Of a DNA stretch of 64,000 nt, positions 51,437-61,594 are shown in pieces. Where the stretch lies: contig NZ_LN651331.1 of NCBI RefSeq assembly GCF_000826525.2, positions 154,322 through 218,321 of the forward strand, read 5' to 3'. The translations under genes and the position numbers were made by a program. The notes below the pieces were generated by a model. It worked only from the letters and a program-made list of their open reading frames with translations, was not told the origin of the DNA and ran no database searches. How positions within the stretch are numbered: position 1 is the stretch's first letter; each line of letters begins with the position of its first letter. Source of the DNA: Mobilicoccus massiliensis (GTDB taxonomy: Bacteria; Actinomycetota; Actinomycetes; Actinomycetales; Dermatophilaceae).

Positions 51437-52972
51437 ATGAGCACGACCGACAAGAAGTACGTCCTCGCCATCGACCAGGGCACGACGAGCTCTCGCGTGA
51501 TCCTCTTCACCCACGAGGGAACGATCCACTCCACCGGCCAGCTCGAACACGAGCAGATCTTTCCCCGAGCGGGGTGGATCGAGCACGATCCCGAGGAGAT
51601 CTGGACGAACATCCGCCAGGCCACGGCCCGGTGCCTCGCGCAGGGCGAGGCGAACAGGGACATGATCGCGGCGGTCGGCATCACCAACCAGCGTGAGACG
51701 GCAGTCGTGTGGGACAAGTCGACCGGTGAGCCGGTCTACAACGCGATCGTCTGGCAGGACACCCGCACCCAGAAGATCTGCGATGAGCTCGCGGGCGACG
51801 AGGGCCCGGACCGCTACAAGGACATCTGCGGCCTGCCGCTCGCGACGTACTTCTCCGCGCCCAAGGTCAAGTGGATCCTCGACAACGTCGACGGCGCGCG
51901 CGAACGGGCCGAGAACGGCGACCTGCTGTTCGGCACCACCGACACCTGGGTGCTGTGGAACCTCACCGGCGGCACCGACGGCGGCGTCCACGTCACCGAC
52001 GTCACCAACGCCTCCCGCACGATGCTCATGAACGTGCGCACGCTTTCCTGGGACGAGTCGATCTGCGCCGACATGGGCATCCCGATGTCGATGTTGCCCG
52101 AGATCAAGAGCTCTTCGGAGGTCTACGGCACCGGCCGCTCCCGCGGGCTGCTCACCGGTGTGCCGATCGCGGGCGACCTCGGCGACCAGCAGGCCGCGAC
52201 CTTCGGGCAGGCGTGCTTCGAGAAGGGGATGGCCAAGAACACGTACGGCACCGGCAACTTCATGCTCATCAACACCGGTGAGGAGGCGGTGACGAGCGAG
52301 AACGGCCTGCTCACGACCGTGGCGTACAAGATCGGCGACGCCGATGCCGTCTACGCGCTCGAAGGGTCGATCGCCGTCACCGGCTCGCTCGTGCAGTGGC
52401 TGCGCGACAACCTCGGTCTCATCTCCAGCGCCCCCGAGATCGAGCGCCTCGCGGCGACCGTCGACGACAACGGTGGCGCGTACTTCGTGCCGGCGTTCTC
52501 AGGGCTGTTCGCCCCGCACTGGCGCTCGGACGCACGCGGGGCGCTCGTCGGGCTCACCCGGTACGTCAACAAGGGCCACATCGCCCGAGCGGCCTTGGAG
52601 GCCACCGCGTTCCAGACCCGCGAGGTCATGGACGCGATGATCGCCGACGCCGCGAGTGAGGGCGTCGAGCTCTCCGAGCTCAAGGTCGACGGGGGGATGA
52701 CGGCCAACGACGAACTCATGCAGTTCCAGGCCGACATCCTCGGTGTGCCGGTCGTGCGACCGAAGGTGGCGGAAACGACCGCGCTCGGTGCGGCGTACGC
52801 GGCGGGGATCGCCGTCGGGTTCTGGGAGGGGGAGCAGGACGTCACCGACAACTGGGCCGAGGGCAAGCGATGGGAGCCTCGGATGGAGGAGGGCGAGCGC
52901 GACCGGCTCCTGCGCAACTGGAAGAAGGCCGTGACCAAGACGCTGGACTGGGTGGACGAGGACACCGACTGA
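51437..52972 (+). CDS. glpK: Glycerol kinase
   Basis: GlpK phosphorylates glycerol to glycerol-3-phosphate. At 511 residues it is full length, with the FGGY-family ATPase motifs [58 protein letters not shown] and [14 protein letters not shown]. Together with GlpF and GlpD it completes glycerol entry to glycolysis. AAGGAG precedes the ATG. The stop codon lies within a 10-bp tandem duplication (52961-52980). Confidence 0.97.
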   Translation: MSTTDKKYVLAIDQGTTSSRVILFTHEGTIHSTGQLEHEQIFPRAGWIEHDPEEIWTNIRQATARCLAQGEANRDMIAAVGITNQRETAVVWDKSTGEPVYNAIVWQDTRTQKICDELAGDEGPDRYKDICGLPLATYFSAPKVKWILDNVDGARERAENGDLLFGTTDTWVLWNLTGGTDGGVHVTDVTNASRTMLMNVRTLSWDESICADMGIPMSMLPEIKSSSEVYGTGRSRGLLTGVPIAGDLGDQQAATFGQACFEKGMAKNTYGTGNFMLINTGEEAVTSENGLLTTVAYKIGDADAVYALEGSIAVTGSLVQWLRDNLGLISSAPEIERLAATVDDNGGAYFVPAFSGLFAPHWRSDARGALVGLTRYVNKGHIARAALEATAFQTREVMDAMIADAASEGVELSELKVDGGMTANDELMQFQADILGVPVVRPKVAETTALGAAYAAGIAVGFWEGEQDVTDNWAEGKRWEPRMEEGERDRLLRNWKKAVTKTLDWVDEDTD

Positions 52973-52980
52973 CACCGACT
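52961..52980. repeat. 10-bp tandem duplication over the glpK stop
   Basis: GACACCGACT occurs twice in direct succession. The first copy holds the last codons and the T of the stop codon. Confidence 0.8.
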
Positions 52981-53045
52981 GAGCCCCGACGTGCCGGGGT
53001 GGACGTGAGCCGGCGTTGTCGGTGCCGGCTGCAAGAATCGCCGGC

Positions 53046-54242
53046 ATGACCGAAACCCCTTCCACCGATGCCCTGCCCGCCTCCTGGCCCTGGCTCGAGA
53101 AGCTCGTCGGGATCGACACGACGAGCCGCGACTCCAACCTCCCCCTGATCGAGCTCGTCGCCGAGCGCGTGCGTGGGCTCGGCCTCGAGCCGCAGATCTT
53201 CCACGACGACGGGGGCACGAAGGCCAACCTCATCGTCACGGTGCCGGCCGCGGACGGCTCGCGCAGCGGCGGCGTGATGCTCTCGGGTCACACCGACGTC
53301 GTGCCCGTCGACGGCCAGAAGTGGCAGTCCGACCCGTTCACCGCCACCGTGCGCGACGGCCGCGTCTACGGCCGTGGAACGTGCGACATGAAGGCGTTCT
53401 CCGCGGTGGCGCTGACGCTGCTGCCGCAGTTCGTCGAGGCCGAGCTCGCCCAGCCGCTGCACCTCGCGCTGTCGTACGACGAGGAGGTCGGCTGCCTCGG
53501 GGGAGCGCAGATCGTCAAGCAGATCGCCGATCTGGGCCTCGCCCCGAGGCTGTGCGTCGTCGGCGAGCCGACGACGATGCAGGTCATCCGCGCTCACAAG
53601 TCGATCAACGTCCTGCGCATCGTCTTCACCGGTGTCGCGGCCCACTCCTCGCTCACCCCTCAGGGCGTCAACGCCATCGAGTACGCCGCGCGCTTCGTCA
53701 CCACCGCCCGCCGGATGGCCGACGACTGGCGCGAGAACGGGCCGTTCGACGAGGCGTACCCGGTGCCGTACACGACGATGAGCGTCAACCGGATCGACGG
53801 CGGCATCGCGCAGAACACCGTGCCCGACCGGTGCGTCGTCGAGATGGAGTTCCGCTCCATCGCCGCCGTCGAACCCACCGACGTCGTCGACCGGCTCCGC
53901 ACGACCGTGGACGATCTGCGCGCCAGCATGCAGGCGGAGAACCCCGCTGCCGACGCCGAGCTCGAGATCCTCGCGATGGTGCCGGGGCTCGACACCCCGG
54001 CCGACGCCGCCGCGATCGGCGATGTGGCGGCCTGGGGCGGCGTGCCGTCTGAGGGCAAGGTCACGTACGGCACGGAGGCCGGCCAGTTCTCGGGCTCCGG
54101 CATCGAGACCGTCGTCTGCGGTCCGGGTGACATCGCGCAGGCCCACGCGGCCGACGAGTACGTCGAACTCGCCCAGATCGAGGAGTGCGAGGCCTTCATG
54201 AGCCGGCTCCTCGCGCACCTGTCGCAGGGCGGTGAGGCGTGA
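53046..54242 (+). CDS. M20 peptidase, acetylornithine-deacetylase-like
   Basis: The 398-residue enzyme has the M20 zinc ligands: SGHTDVVP, RGTCDMKAF, YDEEVGCLGG and AHAADEYVEL, and the dimerisation domain with VAAHSSLTPQGVNA. It resembles ArgE, which releases ornithine from N-acetylornithine, but similar enzymes hydrolyse other N-acyl amino acids. There is no arg gene near. It is coupled by a GTGA overlap to the following symporter, which suggests that the pair takes up and hydrolyses an acylated amino acid or dipeptide. AAGAAT 7 nt before the ATG may allow a leaderless message. Confidence 0.88.
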   Translation: MTETPSTDALPASWPWLEKLVGIDTTSRDSNLPLIELVAERVRGLGLEPQIFHDDGGTKANLIVTVPAADGSRSGGVMLSGHTDVVPVDGQKWQSDPFTATVRDGRVYGRGTCDMKAFSAVALTLLPQFVEAELAQPLHLALSYDEEVGCLGGAQIVKQIADLGLAPRLCVVGEPTTMQVIRAHKSINVLRIVFTGVAAHSSLTPQGVNAIEYAARFVTTARRMADDWRENGPFDEAYPVPYTTMSVNRIDGGIAQNTVPDRCVVEMEFRSIAAVEPTDVVDRLRTTVDDLRASMQAENPAADAELEILAMVPGLDTPADAAAIGDVAAWGGVPSEGKVTYGTEAGQFSGSGIETVVCGPGDIAQAHAADEYVELAQIEECEAFMSRLLAHLSQGGEA

Positions 54243-55507
54243 GCGCCGCCCCGGCCTTGAGACCGGACGAGCGTGCCCGCGCCCGCAAGGCGGTGTTCGC
54301 CGCCTCCCTGGGAAACGCGCTCGAATGGTTCGACATCATCGTCTACGCCTTCATGGCGCCGGTCATCAGCAAGTTGTTCTTTCCCGAACTCGAGGACCCG
54401 ATCGGGCTCATCATCACGTTCGGCCTCTTCGGGGTCTCCTACCTGATCCGCCCTCTCGGCGCGATCGTCATCGGCAACCACGGTGACCGGCACGGGCGCA
54501 AGGCAGCGCTGACGTTGACCATCGCGCTCATGACGCTCGGCGTCGCGCTCATGGCCTTCGCCCCGACGTACGCGACGATCGGCGTGGCGGCCCCGCTGCT
54601 CATCGTCGTCTCGCGCCTCATCCAGGGATTCTCCGCGGGCGGCGAGTTCGGATCGGCGACGGCGTTCATGACCGAGAACGCGGCCGAGCACAAGGCGTTC
54701 TACGCCTCGTGGCAGGTGGCCACCCAGGGCGCGTCGATGTTCATGGCGGCCTCCGCGGGGTTCCTGCTCAACACCCTCGTCGACCCGGTCACCCTCCACG
54801 CGTGGGCGTGGCGCCTCCCGTTCATCTTCGGGTTGCTCATCGGCCCGGTGGGTCTGTGGATCCGCATGAGCATGGACGACACCCCGGAGTTCGCCTCGGC
54901 CGAGAAGGCGGCATCCCCTCTCGGTGAGACGTTCGCCCGGCATCTGCCTCGTGTGCTCACCGCCGCCGCCTGCGTCGGCGTGGCCACGATGAGCGTGTAC
55001 CTCATCACGTACCTGCCCACCTTCGCGCAGAAGAACCTCGGCCTGCCGCCGTGGAGCGGGTACGCCGGAGCGGCGGTGGCCGGCCTCATCGCGCTCGTCG
55101 GTTCACCCTTCGTCGGCGCGCTCGCCGACCGCGTCGGGCAGTCGATCATCATGCTCGTGGCCGCCGTCGTGGGGCTCGTCGTGGCCTGGCCCATGTTCGC
55201 CGTGCTGACCGCCGCGCCGTCGGTGAGCGCGCTCATCGTGGTCGAGGTCGTCCTCGGAGTTCTCATGGCCGCGTACTTCGCGCCCTTGCCGTCGCTGCTC
55301 GCCGAGATGTTCCCGGTCCGCATCCGCACCACCGGCATGTCGCTCGCCTACAACATCGGCGTCACCCTGCTCGGCGGCTTCGCACCGTCGGTGCTGGCCT
55401 GGCTCGTCACCTACAGCCTGCAGGCGCCGAGCCTGTACTACATGGCGGTGGCCGTGCTGTCGATCGGCGGCCTCCTGCTCGCCCGGCGCCTCTACGTGGT
55501 GCGCTGA
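54239..55507 (+). CDS. MFS metabolite:proton symporter
   Basis: The 422-residue transporter has twelve membrane helices and the MHS subfamily marks: SLGNALEWFDIIVYAFMA, GDRHGRKAALTLTI and SRLIQGFSAGGEFGSATAFM. Relatives move citrate, alpha-ketoglutarate, proline or shikimate with protons. The substrate here cannot be read but is likely handled by the coupled M20 peptidase. Confidence 0.9.
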   Translation: MSAAPALRPDERARARKAVFAASLGNALEWFDIIVYAFMAPVISKLFFPELEDPIGLIITFGLFGVSYLIRPLGAIVIGNHGDRHGRKAALTLTIALMTLGVALMAFAPTYATIGVAAPLLIVVSRLIQGFSAGGEFGSATAFMTENAAEHKAFYASWQVATQGASMFMAASAGFLLNTLVDPVTLHAWAWRLPFIFGLLIGPVGLWIRMSMDDTPEFASAEKAASPLGETFARHLPRVLTAAACVGVATMSVYLITYLPTFAQKNLGLPPWSGYAGAAVAGLIALVGSPFVGALADRVGQSIIMLVAAVVGLVVAWPMFAVLTAAPSVSALIVVEVVLGVLMAAYFAPLPSLLAEMFPVRIRTTGMSLAYNIGVTLLGGFAPSVLAWLVTYSLQAPSLYYMAVAVLSIGGLLLARRLYVVR

Positions 55508-55516
55508 GCGATCGAG

Positions 55517-55551
55517 GCCTCGGGCACGGCCGGCGGCGTCGTGCCCGAGGC
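55517..55551. terminator. Bidirectional terminator between symporter and parC
   Basis: GCCTCGGGCAC (55517-55527) pairs perfectly with GTGCCCGAGGC (55541-55551). It lies between the convergent stops at 55507 and 55554. Confidence 0.82.
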
Positions 55552-55553
55552 GC

Positions 55554-58289
55554 TCACTCCTCGCCGGTCTGGACGACGTCGTCGAGCGAGTCGGGGTCGT
55601 AGTCGTCGCGGTCGACCTGCGGCCGGGGGCGCGGGGTCGACGCCTCGTCGAAGCCCGGCAGCACGTCTCCGGCCGCGAGCCCGGTGACCCGACCGGCCAC
55701 ACGACGGTCGGCGGGGGAGCCGCTCGCCGTGGCGGGCGCGTCTGCGGCGTCGTTGACGCCCCTGGAGGCGCCTCCCTCACCTGACGTGTCTGACGCATCC
55801 CCTGCGGTGTCGGTCGCGCCCGTCCACATCGCCGTCGCGCTGCCTGGGGCGAGGCCGGCGATGACGCCGGGTGCGGCGACGCCCGAGCCGTCGCGGCGGC
55901 CGAACTCCGTCGGCAGCGTGAGGGCCTTGCCCGTCTTGCCCGCCGCTCGGATCGGGAGGGCACCGACGTACGCGCCGAGCAGCACGTCCTCGCCGCGGAT
56001 GAACCGGTGCGCCCGCACCCCACCGGTGGCACGGCCCTTGCCGGGGTATTCCGAGAGCGGGGTGACCTTGACGCTGCCGGCCTGGTTCGCGCTGCCACCG
56101 GCCGAGCCGGCGACGGTGACGACGACGTTCCCGGCATCGGTGGGGTCGTAGGCGCCGAAGTGGACGACCCGGGCCTTCGCACCGAGCTTGACACCCGCGA
56201 CTCCGCCGGCCGGGCGGCCCTGCGGGCGCACCTTGTCGGCGCCGAAGTGGAGCAGTTGCGCATCCGAGGTGACGAACACGAGTTCCTCGGTGCCCGTGGC
56301 GAGCTCACGCGCGCCGACGACCGCATCACCCGGTTTGAGGGTGATGACCTCGAACTCGTCCCGACCCGCCGGGTACTCCGGCACGACGCGCTTGACGACG
56401 CCGTGAGCCGTGCCGAGCGCCACGCCCGGACGAGCCGCGGCCTGCTCGTCGAGGCCGATGATCGTCACCGGCTCCTCGTTCTTGGCGAAGTCGACGTACA
56501 CCGACGCCGGCGTGCCGCCCGCGAGGGTGGCGGCACCGTTCGTCGGGGGCAGAGTGGGCAGCTCGAGCACCGAGAGCCGCACGACGCGGCCGGTGGAGGT
56601 GAGGAGTCCGACCTCCCCGCGCGCGGTCGTCGGCACGGCGGCGGCGACGTCGTCGTGCTTGGCCCGGGGAGCGTCCGCGGCGAAGCTGCTGCGGTCGCTC
56701 GTGCGGGCGAGCAGGCCGGTCGAGGAGAGCAGCACGAAGCACGGGTCGTCGCCGACCTCCAGGGGAGTGGCCGCCGAGGTCGTCTTCTCGCCCGAGGACT
56801 CGAGCAGCACGGTGCGCCGCGGGGTTCCGAGCTCCTGGGCGACCTCGGCGAGTTCCTCGGAGGTCACGCTCCGCAGAACGGCATCGTCGCCGAGGATGCG
56901 GCGCAGCATCTCGATGCGCTCGGTGAGCTCGTCGCGTTCGCGCTCGAGCTCGAGCCGGCTGAACTTGGTGAGGCGGCGCAACTGCAGGTCGAGGATGTAG
57001 GTGGCCTGGGCCTCGGAGAGGTCGAAGACGTCCATGAGCCGCGCCCGCGCGGTGGTCGCGTCGTCGGAGCCGCGGATGAGCTGGATGACCTCGTCGATGT
57101 CGAGGATGGCGATGAGCAGGCCCTCGACGAGGTGCAGCCGTTCGAGGGCGCGGTCGAGGCGGTATTGGGTGCGGCGGCGCACGACGTCGAGACGGAACTC
57201 GACGTACACGCTGAGCATCTCCTTGAGCCCGAGCGTGCGCGGCTGCCCTTCGACGAGCGCGACGTTGTTGATGCCGAAGGAGTCCTCCAGCGGGGTGAGC
57301 TTGTACAGCTTCTCGAGCACGGCCTCGGGGTTGAACCCGTTCTTGAGCTCGATGACGAGGTGCAGCCCGTGTTCGCCGTCGGTGAGGTCGACGAGGTCGT
57401 GGATGCCCTGCAGCTTCTTGGCCTGCACGAGCTCCTTGATCTTGGTCGTGACCTTCTCGGGTCCGACGAGGTAGGGCAGTTCGGTGACGACGATGCCCTT
57501 GCGGCGTGGGGTGACGTTCTCGATGCGCACGGTCGCGCGGGTGCGAAAGCTGCCGCGGCCGGAGGCGTAGGCGTCGCGGATGCCGTCGAGGCCGATGATC
57601 CGACCGCCACCGGGCAGGTCGGGGCCCGGCACGAACCGCATGAGGTCGTCGAGGGTCGCATCGGGGTGGTCGAGCAGGTGCCGTGCCGCACCGACGACCT
57701 CGACGAGGTTGTGCGGTGCCATGTTCGTCGCCATACCGACCGCGATGCCGCTCGCGCCGTTGACGAGCAGATTCGGGTACGCCGCGGGCAGGACTCCTGG
57801 CTGGAGGAGTTGGTCGTCGTAGTTGGGGACGAAGTCGACCGTGTCCTCGTCGAGCCCGGCCACCATGGGCAGGGCCGCCGGGCTCATCCGCGCCTCGGTG
57901 TAGCGGGCCGCCGCCGGGCCGTCGTCGAGCGAGCCGAAGTTGCCGTGGCCGTCGATGAGCGGCAGGCGCATCGTGAACGGCTGGGCGAGGCGCACGAGGG
58001 CGTCGTAGATCGCCGAATCTCCGTGCGGGTGGTACTTGCCCATGACCTCACCGACGATGCGGCTGGACTTCACGTGACCACGGTCGGGACGCAGCCCGAG
58101 CTCGCGCATGCCGTAGAGGATGCGGCGCTGCACGGGCTTGAGACCGTCACGGGCGTCGGGCAGGGCGCGGGAGTAGATGACCGAGTAGGCGTATTCGAGG
58201 AACGCGCCCTCCATCTCGTCCTGCACGTCGATGTCGACGATGTTCTCCTCGAAGTCCTCGTCGAGGAGCGACGGCTCCTTGCGCGCCAC
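55554..58289 (-). CDS. parC: Topoisomerase IV / type II topoisomerase subunit A
   Basis: The 911-residue DNA-cleaving subunit has [20 protein letters not shown], the quinolone-determining [15 protein letters not shown] with the susceptible Ser, and the active-site tyrosine in [10 protein letters not shown]. The C-terminal beta-pinwheel repeats are degenerate and I find no GyrA box, which supports ParC. The last 100 residues are Gly/Ala/Asp/Thr-rich. The GTG start has AAGGAGG at 7 nt. parE is 10 kb away, in the opposite orientation. Confidence 0.9.
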   Translation of the reverse strand: MARKEPSLLDEDFEENIVDIDVQDEMEGAFLEYAYSVIYSRALPDARDGLKPVQRRILYGMRELGLRPDRGHVKSSRIVGEVMGKYHPHGDSAIYDALVRLAQPFTMRLPLIDGHGNFGSLDDGPAAARYTEARMSPAALPMVAGLDEDTVDFVPNYDDQLLQPGVLPAAYPNLLVNGASGIAVGMATNMAPHNLVEVVGAARHLLDHPDATLDDLMRFVPGPDLPGGGRIIGLDGIRDAYASGRGSFRTRATVRIENVTPRRKGIVVTELPYLVGPEKVTTKIKELVQAKKLQGIHDLVDLTDGEHGLHLVIELKNGFNPEAVLEKLYKLTPLEDSFGINNVALVEGQPRTLGLKEMLSVYVEFRLDVVRRRTQYRLDRALERLHLVEGLLIAILDIDEVIQLIRGSDDATTARARLMDVFDLSEAQATYILDLQLRRLTKFSRLELERERDELTERIEMLRRILGDDAVLRSVTSEELAEVAQELGTPRRTVLLESSGEKTTSAATPLEVGDDPCFVLLSSTGLLARTSDRSSFAADAPRAKHDDVAAAVPTTARGEVGLLTSTGRVVRLSVLELPTLPPTNGAATLAGGTPASVYVDFAKNEEPVTIIGLDEQAAARPGVALGTAHGVVKRVVPEYPAGRDEFEVITLKPGDAVVGARELATGTEELVFVTSDAQLLHFGADKVRPQGRPAGGVAGVKLGAKARVVHFGAYDPTDAGNVVVTVAGSAGGSANQAGSVKVTPLSEYPGKGRATGGVRAHRFIRGEDVLLGAYVGALPIRAAGKTGKALTLPTEFGRRDGSGVAAPGVIAGLAPGSATAMWTGATDTAGDASDTSGEGGASRGVNDAADAPATASGSPADRRVAGRVTGLAAGDVLPGFDEASTPRPRPQVDRDDYDPDSLDDVVQTGEE

Positions 58290-58390
58290 GCGGCGGCCTC
58301 CTTGATCTGCTGGGCTGCACTCGACCGCTCATCATTGCGCACCGGTCCACATGCGCCGATACCGGCACGCCGGGAGGCGTTCCCACGGCC

Positions 58391-58459
58391 GATCGGTCGC
58401 GGACGACCGTGCCGGTCGGTCGCGGACGACGATGCCGATCAGTCGCGGACGACGGTGAT
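58391..58459. repeat. Three 23-bp tandem units at the osmC-like gene end
   Basis: Units beginning CGATCGGTCGCGGACGAC, with a few changes, repeat three times. The third unit (58437-58459) contains the stop and last codons of the OsmC-like gene; the other two are in the gap before parC. Confidence 0.82.
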
Positions 58460-58906
58460 CGCCTCGTGCTCGACGGGGAAGTTCATCGAGCTCGCGATGA
58501 AGCACGCGGCTCCGGCCTCCTCGTGCAGGCGAGGGACGAGTTCGGCGTGCCCGGGGTCGGTGATCGTCACCCGGGGACGCAGGAGGACGCGGGTGAAGTG
58601 GCCGCCGATGCCCGACTGTTCCATCTCACCGACGGGGGTGTCGGTGTAGGCGACGACGGTGACCCCGTGCATCACCGCGACGTGCAGGAACGAGAGCAGG
58701 TGGCACTCGCTCAACGCCGCGAGCAGCAGCACCTCGGGATTCCAGCGAGAAGGGTCGCCTCTGAACGGCCGATCTGCCGAGAGCTCCAACGTCGGCCGCC
58801 CCTCGCTGTGTGCGAGCACGTCGCGCGAGTAGTCCCGGTAACCGGAGGTGCCGGTACCGAGGTCACCGGTCCACTCCAACTCGAGCTCGTAGGTGTGCGT
58901 CGTCAT
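58439..58906 (-). CDS. OsmC/Ohr-like peroxiredoxin family protein
   Basis: This 155-residue protein has the two conserved cysteines of the OsmC fold, SECHLLSFLHVAV and AACFIASSMNFPVEHE, plus the DPSRWNPEVLLLAALSECH region. OsmC and Ohr reduce organic or hydrogen peroxides. Sequence details are nearer the general OsmC/YhfA type than strict Ohr. The ATG at 58904-58906 opens MTTHTYELELEWTG. The 139-bp gap upstream of it is rich in GCGC repeats (GCACGTCGAC twice, 58982-59002) and may include the SDR gene terminator. Confidence 0.87.
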   Translation of the reverse strand: MTTHTYELELEWTGDLGTGTSGYRDYSRDVLAHSEGRPTLELSADRPFRGDPSRWNPEVLLLAALSECHLLSFLHVAVMHGVTVVAYTDTPVGEMEQSGIGGHFTRVLLRPRVTITDPGHAELVPRLHEEAGAACFIASSMNFPVEHEAITVVRD

Positions 58907-59045
58907 GTCGCACACGTTCGCATTCTTCGCGCGTCACGCGCTCGATCGCGCACCTCGGCGAGACCCATGCGCGATCCGTGCACGTCGACCGCGCACGTCG
59001 ACGGGGTTCGCGCGTGATGCGCGCGTGTGCGGCCGCGCCCGTGCG

Positions 59046-59810
59046 TCAGCGCGGGGGCATGCGCAGGGCGCCGTCGAGGCGGATGGCCTCGCCGTTGAGC
59101 ATGCCGTTGGCGATGATGTGCTCGGCGAGGGCGGCGTACTCCTCGGGGCGTCCGAGGCGGCTCGGGTGGGGGACCATCGCGCCGAGGCTGTCCTTGGTCT
59201 CCTGCGGCAGGCTCGCCATCATCGGCGTCTCCATCGTGCCGGGGGCGATGGTCATGACCCGGATGTGCTTGTCGGCGAGGTCGCGCGCGGCCGACAGCGT
59301 GAGCCCGACGATCGCGCCCTTGCTCGACGCGTAGGCCGCCTGACCGACCTGCCCGTCCCAGGCGGCGATCGAGGCGGTCATGATGACGACGCCGCGGTCG
59401 CCGTCGACCGGCTCGTTGTCGAGCATCGCGTTCGCGGCGAGGCGCAGCACGTTGAACGTGCCGACGAGGTTGATGTCGATGACCGTCTTGTACGTCTCGA
59501 GCGGCAGCGGGCCCTTGCGCCCGATGATGCGCCCCGGCGTCGCCACCCCGGCGCAGCACACGGCGATGCGCAGTTCGCCGAGCTCCCTGGCGACGTCGAT
59601 CGCGGCCTGCACCTGGGCCTCGTCGCGAACGTCGGTCGGCACGAAGCGGACCCGGTCACCGAGCTCGGTGGCGACCGCCTCACCCTGGCTCGTCGGCAGG
59701 TCCAGAAGGACCACCGCGGCGCCGTCGGCGTGGAGCCGGCGCGCGGTGGCCTCCCCGAGGCCGGACCCTCCGCCGGTGATGATCGCGACGGTCTGCGGGG
59801 TGATCTGCAT
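59046..59810 (-). CDS. Short-chain dehydrogenase/reductase
   Basis: A 254-residue SDR with the cofactor motif ITGGGSGLGEATARRLHADG, NAG-equivalent CCAGVA, catalytic Ser in MTASIAAWDGQ and YASSKG. LLDLPTSQGE after the Rossmann fold suggests NAD(H). It resembles type II 3-hydroxyacyl-CoA dehydrogenases (SDR5C-like), active in fatty acid or branched-chain amino acid breakdown. It is monocistronic by spacing, and divergent from the TMEM175-like gene. Confidence 0.88.
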   Translation of the reverse strand: MQITPQTVAIITGGGSGLGEATARRLHADGAAVVLLDLPTSQGEAVATELGDRVRFVPTDVRDEAQVQAAIDVARELGELRIAVCCAGVATPGRIIGRKGPLPLETYKTVIDINLVGTFNVLRLAANAMLDNEPVDGDRGVVIMTASIAAWDGQVGQAAYASSKGAIVGLTLSAARDLADKHIRVMTIAPGTMETPMMASLPQETKDSLGAMVPHPSRLGRPEEYAALAEHIIANGMLNGEAIRLDGALRMPPR

Positions 59811-59875
59811 GGATGCTCCTCGTGTCTTCGGGGCTCTTCAAGGGGGATCATCGGGGCGGGCGCGGGGCGAGGTGC

Positions 59876-59925
59876 GCACCGCGTTCGAAGTCGTACCGAC
59901 GCACCGCGTTCGAAGTCGTACCGAC
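59876..59925. repeat. Perfect 25-bp tandem duplication in a promoter gap
   Basis: A 25-bp unit starting GCACCGCGTTCGAAGTCG occurs twice with no change and no spacer. Each holds a TTCGAA palindrome. It lies in the 271-bp gap between the divergent SDR and TMEM175-like genes. Confidence 0.92.
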
Positions 59926-60081
59926 CCTATCGCCGAGCCACTCCGCCGGAGCGTGAACGCGACCACAGTGCACCCGCGCGGCACGGCAGAGGCATCGGCG
60001 ATGACGCCGCGGACGTGCAGGATGAGGTGTCGCGCGTCCGGCCCGGCGACCGGACGCCGCTCGACCACACGAGGAGAGACC

Positions 60082-60714
60082 ATGCCGACCACGCGCCTCG
60101 AGGCGTTCAGCGACGGCGTGCTCGCCATCATCATCACGATCATGGTGCTCGAGCTGAAGGTGCCCGAGGGCGACACGTTCGCCTCGCTGTGGAGCTCGAC
60201 CGGGGGCGGTCTGCTCAGTTACCTGTTGAGCTTCGCCTACGTCGGGATCTACTGGAACAACCACCACCATCTGCTCCATGCGGTCGACACCGTGCGCGGC
60301 CCGGGCCTGTGGGCCAACCTCAACCTCCTCTTCTGGCTGAGCCTCATCCCCTTCACCACCGGGTGGATGGACGGCAGCGACTTCGCCCGCACCCCCGTCC
60401 TCGTGTACGGCATCGTCCTGCTGCTCGCGGCGGCCGCCTACATCCTGCTGGAGGTCGTGCTGTCCCACGGGGCCGGGGAGGACTCGCCCGCTCACCGCGC
60501 TCTCCGACGTGACTCGCCGAGCATCGTCGGCATCGGAGGCAAGGACAGGATGTCGCTCGTGCTCTACTCGACCGGAATCGTGGCAGCGCTGCTCGACGAC
60601 GTCGTCCTGCCGGCGGGGGCCGGTTCGGTCGTCGCGATCGGGTGCTACGTCGCCGTGGCGCTGCTGTGGTTCATCCCCGACCGCCGCCTGGAGTCGGAGA
60701 TCCGCGGACGCTGA
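60082..60714 (+). CDS. TMEM175-like potassium channel protein
   Basis: The 210-residue protein begins TTRLEAFSDGVLAIIITIMVLELKVP, the RxxxFSDG filter-helix motif of the TMEM175 (DUF1211) family. Bacterial TMEM175 forms tetrameric potassium channels without a TVGYG filter. Six membrane helices are expected. GAGGAGAG precedes the ATG. Nothing nearby shows what controls it apart from the tandem repeat upstream. Confidence 0.88.
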   Translation: MPTTRLEAFSDGVLAIIITIMVLELKVPEGDTFASLWSSTGGGLLSYLLSFAYVGIYWNNHHHLLHAVDTVRGPGLWANLNLLFWLSLIPFTTGWMDGSDFARTPVLVYGIVLLLAAAAYILLEVVLSHGAGEDSPAHRALRRDSPSIVGIGGKDRMSLVLYSTGIVAALLDDVVLPAGAGSVVAIGCYVAVALLWFIPDRRLESEIRGR

Positions 60715-60748
60715 CGGGCCGGTTGCCCGGTCGCGCATCATGGGGAAC

Positions 60749-61552
60749 GTGTCGACCATCGTGTTCTTCCACGCCCACCCCGACGACGAGGCCTCGCAGA
60801 CCTCCGGAACCATGACGCTCGCCTCTCGCCGGGGTCACCGGGTCGTCGTCGTGTACGGCACCGACGGCGATCACGGGGAGGTGCCGGACGACCTCGCTCC
60901 CGGGGAGAGCCTCGTCGCGCGCCGCCGACAGGAGGCCGAGGCATCCGCCCTGGTCACCGGCACCGCACGGCTGGCGTGGCTCGGCTACGAGGACTCCGGT
61001 ATGACGGGGTGGGAGCAGAACGCCGGCAAGCGCAGCTTCCACACCGCCGACCTCGACGAGGCCGCCGGGCGCCTCGCCGCGATCCTCGACGAGGAGGACG
61101 CCGACGTGCTCGTCACCTACGACTGGCACGGCGGCTACGGCCACCCCGATCACGTCAAGGCCCACCAGGTCGCTCACCGCGCCGCCGACCTCGCGGCCCG
61201 CCGCCCCCGCGTGCTGGAGTCGACGATGAACCGCGACCACCTGCGACGCGTCATGGCGATGGCCGCGGAGGCAGGTCTGCTGCCCGCCGACGGTCGTGGA
61301 ATGGACGTCGACGGCCCGGCCGACGACGGGAATCCGTTCGGCACACCGGAATCGGAGATCCACTGGGCCGTCGACATCAGCGACGCCGTCGACGCCAAAC
61401 GCGCCGCGCTCGCCTGCCACGCGAGTCAGGTCACCGACATCGGCATGTTCCTCGCCATCCCGATCGAGCACTTTCGCACCGGCTTCGGGCGGGAGTTCTA
61501 CATCGAGCCGGGCCGCGAGGCGGGCATGGTCGAGGCGTGGCCCTTCGACTGA
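60749..61552 (+). CDS. PIG-L family deacetylase (MshB-like)
   Basis: The 267-residue enzyme has the zinc motif FFHAHPDDEA and the second site YGHPDH of the LmbE/PIG-L family, which removes N-acetyl from GlcNAc-type sugars, for example in mycothiol synthesis (MshB, Mca). Which substrate it uses is not certain. I chose GTG 60749, which gives MSTIVFFHAHPDDE and lies 7 nt after CATCAT; ATG 60740 would add three residues. It ends before a large inverted repeat. Confidence 0.87.
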   Translation: MSTIVFFHAHPDDEASQTSGTMTLASRRGHRVVVVYGTDGDHGEVPDDLAPGESLVARRRQEAEASALVTGTARLAWLGYEDSGMTGWEQNAGKRSFHTADLDEAAGRLAAILDEEDADVLVTYDWHGGYGHPDHVKAHQVAHRAADLAARRPRVLESTMNRDHLRRVMAMAAEAGLLPADGRGMDVDGPADDGNPFGTPESEIHWAVDISDAVDAKRAALACHASQVTDIGMFLAIPIEHFRTGFGREFYIEPGREAGMVEAWPFD

Positions 61553-61594
61553 GTGCCGTCACCTCGCGCACTTCGTCCCGCAGCCCTCGCCGAC

